From Micrasema longulum (taxonomy: Eukaryota; Arthropoda; Insecta; Trichoptera; Brachycentridae), in assembly GCA_022494885.1 (NCBI GenBank), contig JAGVSM010003682.1, positions 1-64,000 on the forward strand: a stretch of DNA of 64,000 bases. The letters are read 5' to 3'. The position numbers were made by a program, and so were the translations under genes. The notes under the pieces were generated by a model. The model did no database searches. It worked only from the letters and a program-made list of their open reading frames with translations, and was not told the origin of the DNA. Below are positions 58,980-64,000 of this stretch, in pieces; within the stretch, counting starts at the first letter, position 1; each line of letters starts with the position of its first letter.

Positions 58980-60880
58980 CAAATATGTTCTTATTAAAAT
59001 TTTGTTTGACTTTTTTTTATTATTATTATATACGCCCAGAGAGCTTTTACATGGCAGGTACGAAATTACAATTCAAGCGATTCATTACGAAAGTTAATAC
59101 GCAGGTCTAATAAATATGTATCTAATAAAAAGTTTTTTTAAGAATCGAATTACATTATGCTTAATAGATTGATTTTTACAATATTTGAACAATGTAAGTT
59201 ATTTTGATTCTATCGCTCTAAGAATTTTAATAAAAAAACCGACAACCTTCTCCATACTGATTTCCTGGCCGGCGTAGTCTCATGTATTTTATTGAGTATT
59301 TTTTGTTTCCTTTTTCTATTTTTAACATTCCCTTTTTACAAAAATTTACAAAAAGTATACAGGTAAGTACAAAACATACTAAGTAGTGATTTAGAAAATA
59401 AACAACGCTTTTTTGGATACATGTAGAAACAATAAAAAGCATACTGATATGCAAAATAAAAAGTGAAAATTTACATAGTAAAAAAGAAAAAATATGGATA
59501 CAAGAAAAGTGATTGAATTAAAAAGCAAATTGTAAATAACCTGTAAAGAATTTAAAAAAAAAATATATATATACATATTATATACATATACACGTATGAA
59601 AAAATGGTATTAACAAATTAATGATAAAAACAAATGATAAAAATTAGTTTACAGTACTTAAGTATCTATAAGATATATTTATATTATATGGTAAACAAAA
59701 ATATTTAATACATTAATTTCAGAAAGAGATAGGACAATAATAATACACATAAAAAACAGAGAAAAAATTGCACGAAAAATAAAGTTTTATTACGCCATTA
59801 ATAATTAGTTTTAAACAGTGCATTTAAGAACGTTTTAAATGAATAGATGTCGTAATAAAAATGTCTATATCACAAGTAATTTGTTGGCTAAGGAATGTTA
59901 TGTGGAATGTTGCTAAGAAGTATAGTGTAATAATAATGTATAATTTTTAATTATAATTTTCAATTATAAAAATTGACAATCATCTATTTAGGCATTATAT
60001 TCGTGTGAAAATTCACTCTTATCGGCACATTTTATAAATGTTTTTGAATTGGTTTTACAAAAAATCACTGGCAGATTTACTATCACTACCATCACTACTT
60101 TATTTAGAAAGCCACTGATGAATTTGTTCACTTTGATCAGTTTCTATTTTCTATTTCAACGTATATGGGACAAAATAACCCATTGACTTTTGTTCATGGA
60201 TTTAATGTATGGGTCAAGTATGGCCATAAACTTTATTATTAGGGAAACTATAAAACAAACAGTCGCAAATTGTCCACCCCGTTTGACGTACCACCATAAA
60301 CCGGGAATACCAAAAATAAATGTCATAGTTTGACGGCATGGTTTGTAAAAATTAGTTATGTATGGGCCATTTTGACCCATACATAGTAATTAAGGGTTAA
60401 GAAAGTTTAACCAAAATCTAAGGCGTATTTTAGCATTTTAAATTGTTTTAATTTCGTTTGTAAAGGTTTGAGAAAAGCATGCCGCGCCACTATATAATTG
60501 TTGGGCAAAATGTAACAAGATTTTAAAATTGTACTTTATGGTTTAATGTTTTTAATGTTAATTTTCAGATGTTTTTATACCTAAAAAAAATACGCAGTCT
60601 TTATTGAATAAACTGTAAGTAATCATTTATAAGAAATAGAGATTTTTATAAAGGAATGTGGAAAACGGGTAAAATGTCAATTCAGCATTTTGCGATGTAT
60701 CAATTTTGTTATGCCTTCGTAAAAACTAGGTTACAAAAATTAGGTACAAATTAATGCCTATTAATGCCAAGTAATATTAAAAAAGATAATATCAGTATTA
60801 AAAAAACATAATAAACGAAAGACAATAAGGAAATTGCATTAAATGAATACAAGTAAAAAACACAAACAAAATGTTTTTAT
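58980..60880. other. AT-rich non-coding stretch
   Basis: 60356-60387 forms a hairpin (TATGTATGGGCC...GACCCATACATA) next to AATTAAGGGTTAA, reminiscent of a piggyBac-type end; no left end was found. No gene is seen. Confidence 0.45.
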
Positions 60881-60883
60881 ATC

Positions 60884-60889
60884 TTTATT
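60884..60889 (-). terminator. Candidate polyadenylation signal of the repeat-protein gene
   Basis: AATAAA on the minus strand about 430 nt after the TAA stop, followed by an A/T-rich run. I saw no earlier AATAAA between here and the stop, but this is not proof of use. Confidence 0.45.
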
Positions 60890-61317
60890 TTTTTTCTTAT
60901 GCTAATTCATTCTTAAATAAAAATAAATATTATAATTTCTAATATCTAATAATATATCTCTTCATATTTAATTCATTGAGTCTTGAAGAAATAAGCGTTC
61001 TTTTTGCGAAATATGTCAAATCATCTGCAATGGCACAATTAATATAAACAGAAGGAGTTTAAATGTATCATCACACGTTATACAAAATCAATGAAGTAAT
61101 ATACCGTTATCGTATATTTTTTAAGAACAAATCGTTATGTTTTTATAGATACTAGATAAACCGGTATGAAATTGTATTACACTAGTTTTTGTTCGCACGG
61201 CCAAAACAATAATTAACTTTGGAGAATTTTCTTCCGTTATCGTTTAGCGATCGAGAGCGGTAAATAAATTGAGCGAAAAATATTCAAACGCGTGATTTTA
61301 TCGTTTCCTTGACCCAC

Positions 61318-63060
61318 TTACGCGGCAACAACAACCACCTCGCCGACTGGAGCTTCTTCTTTATGTTCTAGAGGTTCGGAAGTCATATCCCGGATGTTGA
61401 GAGTCAGGGTCTTCACTCCTTCCTGTAGAGTTTCGTTGATGGCTTTCAGCTCGTTCAAGAAAGCCTGCTCCAACGTTTCCCTCGTGGACGCGACGGCCGC
61501 TGCGGTAGACTGATCGCTCGGCTGTTGGACAGAACTAGGTTTGCTGGCATCTGAACTCGGCCGGTTGATGATATTCTGTAAGGTGTTATTCAGGTTTTCG
61601 ACTCCAGTCTGCAGACCTTGAGAGAGGTTCTGCACCGTCTGCTGCAGGAGACCCGGGCGTTGCGTGCCATCGGCGTTGGCCGGAGGCCGGAAGATGCTTT
61701 GTATTCCAGAAGTTAGATTCATAACACCTTCTTGAAGATTCTGGATTCCCGACTGGATGATGTTTGGCCTGTCGGGTGAAGGATTTGTGATGGATAGTAT
61801 TGTTTGATTCAGGTTCTGCAGGCTAGTCTGCACTCCTTGCTGTAATGTCTGCATTCCTTGCTCTAAGATGGTTATGTTACGGTTGTTGTTGTTGTTCTGA
61901 CCCCCGAAGGTATTGGATATAAAGTTTTGAAACGAAACCGACATACTTGAGATTCCTTGCTGAACTCCCTGAGTAAAGTTCTGGATTCCTTCCAAGATTC
62001 CTGGAGGGGCTGGATTTGCGGAGTTATCTCCTGGAGGACGGATAATATTCTGCAGGGTTTGTTGAAGATTTGTCAGTATATTCGGAGGTGAGTCTGAGCT
62101 ATTGTTGTTTGGAGTCACTATGGCAACAATTGATGAGCCAATGTTTTGAAATCCCTGCTGAATCCCTAATAATCCTTGTTGAAAAATGTTGGGAGGAGAA
62201 GTAGACGAAGCAGAAACATCAGACTGTCTTAATTCTTCACTTACTTCAATTTTTACATCGCTTACTGGTTCAGCGGTGTCTTTTTTTTCATTCAGTTTGT
62301 CGTTCAAATTTTGCTTTTTGAGTTTTTGTTCTTCTTCGCATTCAGCCTCTTCCTCAATATCTTCTTCATTGGGAACACTGTTGATAGGTTTAACACCGGA
62401 GTTTGAAATGGGAATATTGTTTTCATCCTTATTTTCATTTTTCTTTTTATCATTTTCATCTACCTTCAGCTCTTCTTCTTTCTTTTCATCTTTCTTTTCC
62501 TCTACCTTTTCTTTTTTCTCGTTCTTCAATTCTTCTTTCTTTTCATCATTTTTCTCTACTTCTTTGTCTTGTTTCTTTTCTTCTTTCTTCTCCTCTTTTT
62601 TCTCTACTTCTTGATCTTGTTTCTTCTCTCCTTTTTTTTCTTCTTCCTTTTCTCCATTCTTAATTTCCTGTTTGATTTCTTCTTTAACATTATCTTTAAC
62701 GTCTTCTATTTTTATATCGACCGGCTTAGGATTTTTTCCTTCTGCTGGTTTGACGGTTTCGACTTTCTTAATAACAACTTTTTCTGGTTCTTGAACAATA
62801 GTCACCGGAATATGGGTTTCCTCTTGGGCTGGACTATGCTTGACGAAGTTTTGAACTTTTTGTTCAGTTATTCGAGAATCGAGCGAGTTGTCCTTTTCGT
62901 CTTCCGCCGAGGCGAGGGCAGACTTGGGAAGGGTGGCGACGAATCCATCATCTAGTTCCGAAGTAAAGATTGCAGGATGGTTGTCAGGTTTCTGGCCTAT
63001 GCTGGCCGCTGATGCCAAACCGGCAAGCGCCAACACCAGGAATATTCCGCACAATTTCAT
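61318..63060 (-). CDS. Secreted Lys/Glu-rich protein with Gln/Asn/Gly amphipathic repeats, function unknown
   Basis: Not recognised as a named gene. Seen: 580 residues in one exon. The start is the ATG at 63060-63058; the frame extends only to a GTG further up. Residues 1-18 are a classic signal peptide (MKLCGIFLVLALAGLASA, probable cleavage near Ala18/Ala19). Residues 20-110 are a non-repetitive linker with many Val/Lys. Residues about 115-270 are a Lys/Glu/Asp-rich low-complexity stretch built from EKKxE-type units. Residues about 285-500 hold seven or so imperfect 25-35-residue repeats of the pattern P-x-I/L-QxGIQNLxQGVQxxxxN-I, separated by Pro/Asn/Ser linkers. Residues 520-557 form a last helix-like unit, and the end is Val/Ala. 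Sequons NxS/T occur at about 319/320, 361, 395, 418, 448, 478, 491 and 542. Only two Cys are present (4 and 241). Inference: a secreted, probably glycosylated, extended protein whose repeats may form amphipathic helices (extracellular coat, hemolymph or cuticle-type role). A TATA box lies at the expected distance. No partner gene is adjacent. Confidence 0.85.
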   Translation of the reverse strand: MKLCGIFLVLALAGLASAASIGQKPDNHPAIFTSELDDGFVATLPKSALASAEDEKDNSLDSRITEQKVQNFVKHSPAQEETHIPVTIVQEPEKVVIKKVETVKPAEGKNPKPVDIKIEDVKDNVKEEIKQEIKNGEKEEEKKGEKKQDQEVEKKEEKKEEKKQDKEVEKNDEKKEELKNEKKEKVEEKKDEKKEEELKVDENDKKKNENKDENNIPISNSGVKPINSVPNEEDIEEEAECEEEQKLKKQNLNDKLNEKKDTAEPVSDVKIEVSEELRQSDVSASSTSPPNIFQQGLLGIQQGFQNIGSSIVAIVTPNNNSSDSPPNILTNLQQTLQNIIRPPGDNSANPAPPGILEGIQNFTQGVQQGISSMSVSFQNFISNTFGGQNNNNNRNITILEQGMQTLQQGVQTSLQNLNQTILSITNPSPDRPNIIQSGIQNLQEGVMNLTSGIQSIFRPPANADGTQRPGLLQQTVQNLSQGLQTGVENLNNTLQNIINRPSSDASKPSSVQQPSDQSTAAAVASTRETLEQAFLNELKAINETLQEGVKTLTLNIRDMTSEPLEHKEEAPVGEVVVVAA

Positions 63061-63118
63061 AACTCGTCTGATCACTAAACAGCGTGAAAAACTAAAGAAT
63101 TAATTCTCTCGTTTCTGA

Positions 63119-63125
63119 TTTTATA
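63119..63125 (-). promoter_or_regulatory. TATA box of the secreted repeat-protein gene
   Basis: TATAAAA on the minus strand, 59-65 nt upstream of the ATG at 63060. Transcription would start roughly 30 nt downstream, giving a 5' UTR of about 30-40 nt without an intron. TATA promoters in insects go with strong, tissue-restricted genes, which fits a secreted structural product. Confidence 0.65.
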
Positions 63126-63129
63126 CATC

Positions 63130-64000
63130 TCTCCCAAATGTCCACATAACGGGGCATCTTCATGATTCCATAATCCATAGGCGTACCATCGGAAAATAAA
63201 ACGAAGGTTATAAAAAAAAGTTTTTACCTAGTGTTTGAAATCTTATACTAAAAACTCAAAAAATCACAAAAAAAAATCTAATTATGTTTTATCTGAGACG
63301 AGTTTATATATAATTTAACAAGGTTATTACTAAAAATATTATGTAAATATTAAATTGCTTGATAATATGCTAATCATTTTATCATGTGCACAATGTCAGT
63401 TACGAGTTGTAAATTTTTAAATTTACGATTGTATAATTTTACCCATTAAAACCCACAAAATGTGTTCGAACCTAAGGGGGAAAATATCGGTTTCAGTAGG
63501 TAAGTGTAATACATTGTCTCCATCCAGGCGGATAAATAATACAGGTTTGCGTGTGAAATATAACCAGAAACATGGAAGAGAGTTATCTACGAGAAGTATT
63601 TGTTTACTGAAATAATTCGCTCTTAAATTATACTTTGTTGAAGGAACTCAATATCTTTAGGTAATGAACAAATATTTTTATTTTGTCCTTTACTATCAAG
63701 GGTATTCTTATTCTTATTTTTAGTGGTAGGGGTCAGTGCTTTGCAAGCTCCTGACGTCACTGCGATCTGTGGAGATCTATTGTGATGGGTTCCCGTGAAT
63801 AGTTCTCGCCCTCCGAGCTCAGATCCTCAAATTATGGGGCTATTAGGTAAGGGGGTGAGCTCTTTAATTCTTGTGTGGCTGTGATGTCACACTAGTCGAT
63901 ATAGGACACAAGACGTGACATATCTTTCTTATTAAAAAAAAACATGATTTGTCATCTTCAAATGGACATTTATTTTCACACCGGATTTAGAAAGTAAAAT
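63130..64000. other. Upstream flank of the repeat-protein gene
   Basis: 63130-63680 is AT-rich with nothing recognised beyond the promoter. 63720-63900 is mid-GC (GCTTTGCAAGCTCCTGACGT, CGCCCTCCGAGCTCAG) and looks like part of an interspersed repeat running off the window. Confidence 0.4.

Noticed and set aside
62186..62955. Three long plus-strand frames (Ser/Phe/Leu-rich)
   Set aside because: Antisense shadows of the Lys/Glu-rich region of the secreted protein.
63061..63075. Five-residue N-terminal extension of the secreted protein
   Set aside because: Begins with GTG; the ATG at 63060 directly opens a proper signal peptide.

Overview
This window looks like AT-rich nuclear DNA of an insect, probably a lepidopteran. 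The eukaryotic evidence is an intron-split coding sequence with GT-AG borders, a TATA-box promoter, several tRNA-derived SINE families, many non-LTR retrotransposon remnants with (AATA)n tails, and a dense load of inverted-repeat (MITE-like) elements. The insect call rests on the ITPK1 protein, the type of repeats and the core-promoter style. Lepidoptera is an inference from the look of the repeats, not proven. No bacterial-type operons, CRISPR arrays, rRNA genes or free-standing tRNA genes were seen.

Only two protein-coding genes can be defended, both on the minus strand and both in the right-hand 25 kb. The first is inositol-tetrakisphosphate 1-kinase (ITPK1), in five coding exons between 51134 and 39378. 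The exons join in frame into a 381-residue kinase that keeps the inositol-phosphate-binding, ATP-grasp and metal-binding positions at almost the same residue numbers as human ITPK1. The second is an unrecognised secreted protein of 580 residues at 63060-61318. It is a single open reading frame with a signal peptide, a long Lys/Glu-rich low-complexity domain, and about seven imperfect Gln/Asn/Gly-rich amphipathic repeats with N-glycosylation sequons. It has its own TATA box and is the most intriguing gene here.

Region by region: 1-39 kb holds no recognisable host exon. It is a mosaic of decayed retroelements (CR1/Jockey-like and R1-like LINE tails, an RTE-like tail, Penelope GIY-YIG endonuclease remnants), SINEs, hairpin MITEs and microsatellites, so it may be intergenic or the intron of a gene whose exons lie outside. 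Regions 23.16-23.46 kb and 26.8-27.1 kb are CpG-rich islets that could be promoters or first exons. Region 39.4-51.1 kb is ITPK1, whose introns have collected a Tigger-like DNA transposon, a piggyBac-like MITE, SINEs and LINE fragments. Region 51.3-60.9 kb is again non-coding with MITEs and SINEs. Region 60.9-63.1 kb is the secreted repeat protein, and 63.1-64 kb is flank.

Several repeats keep readable histories: a perfect 224-bp tandem duplication, a 559-bp insertion with a perfect 16-bp target-site duplication, a twin-priming-type LINE inversion, a MITE nested in a SINE, and a 253-bp near-perfect palindrome. The two genes show no evident functional link. One is a cytosolic inositol phosphate kinase and the other a secreted structural-looking protein.
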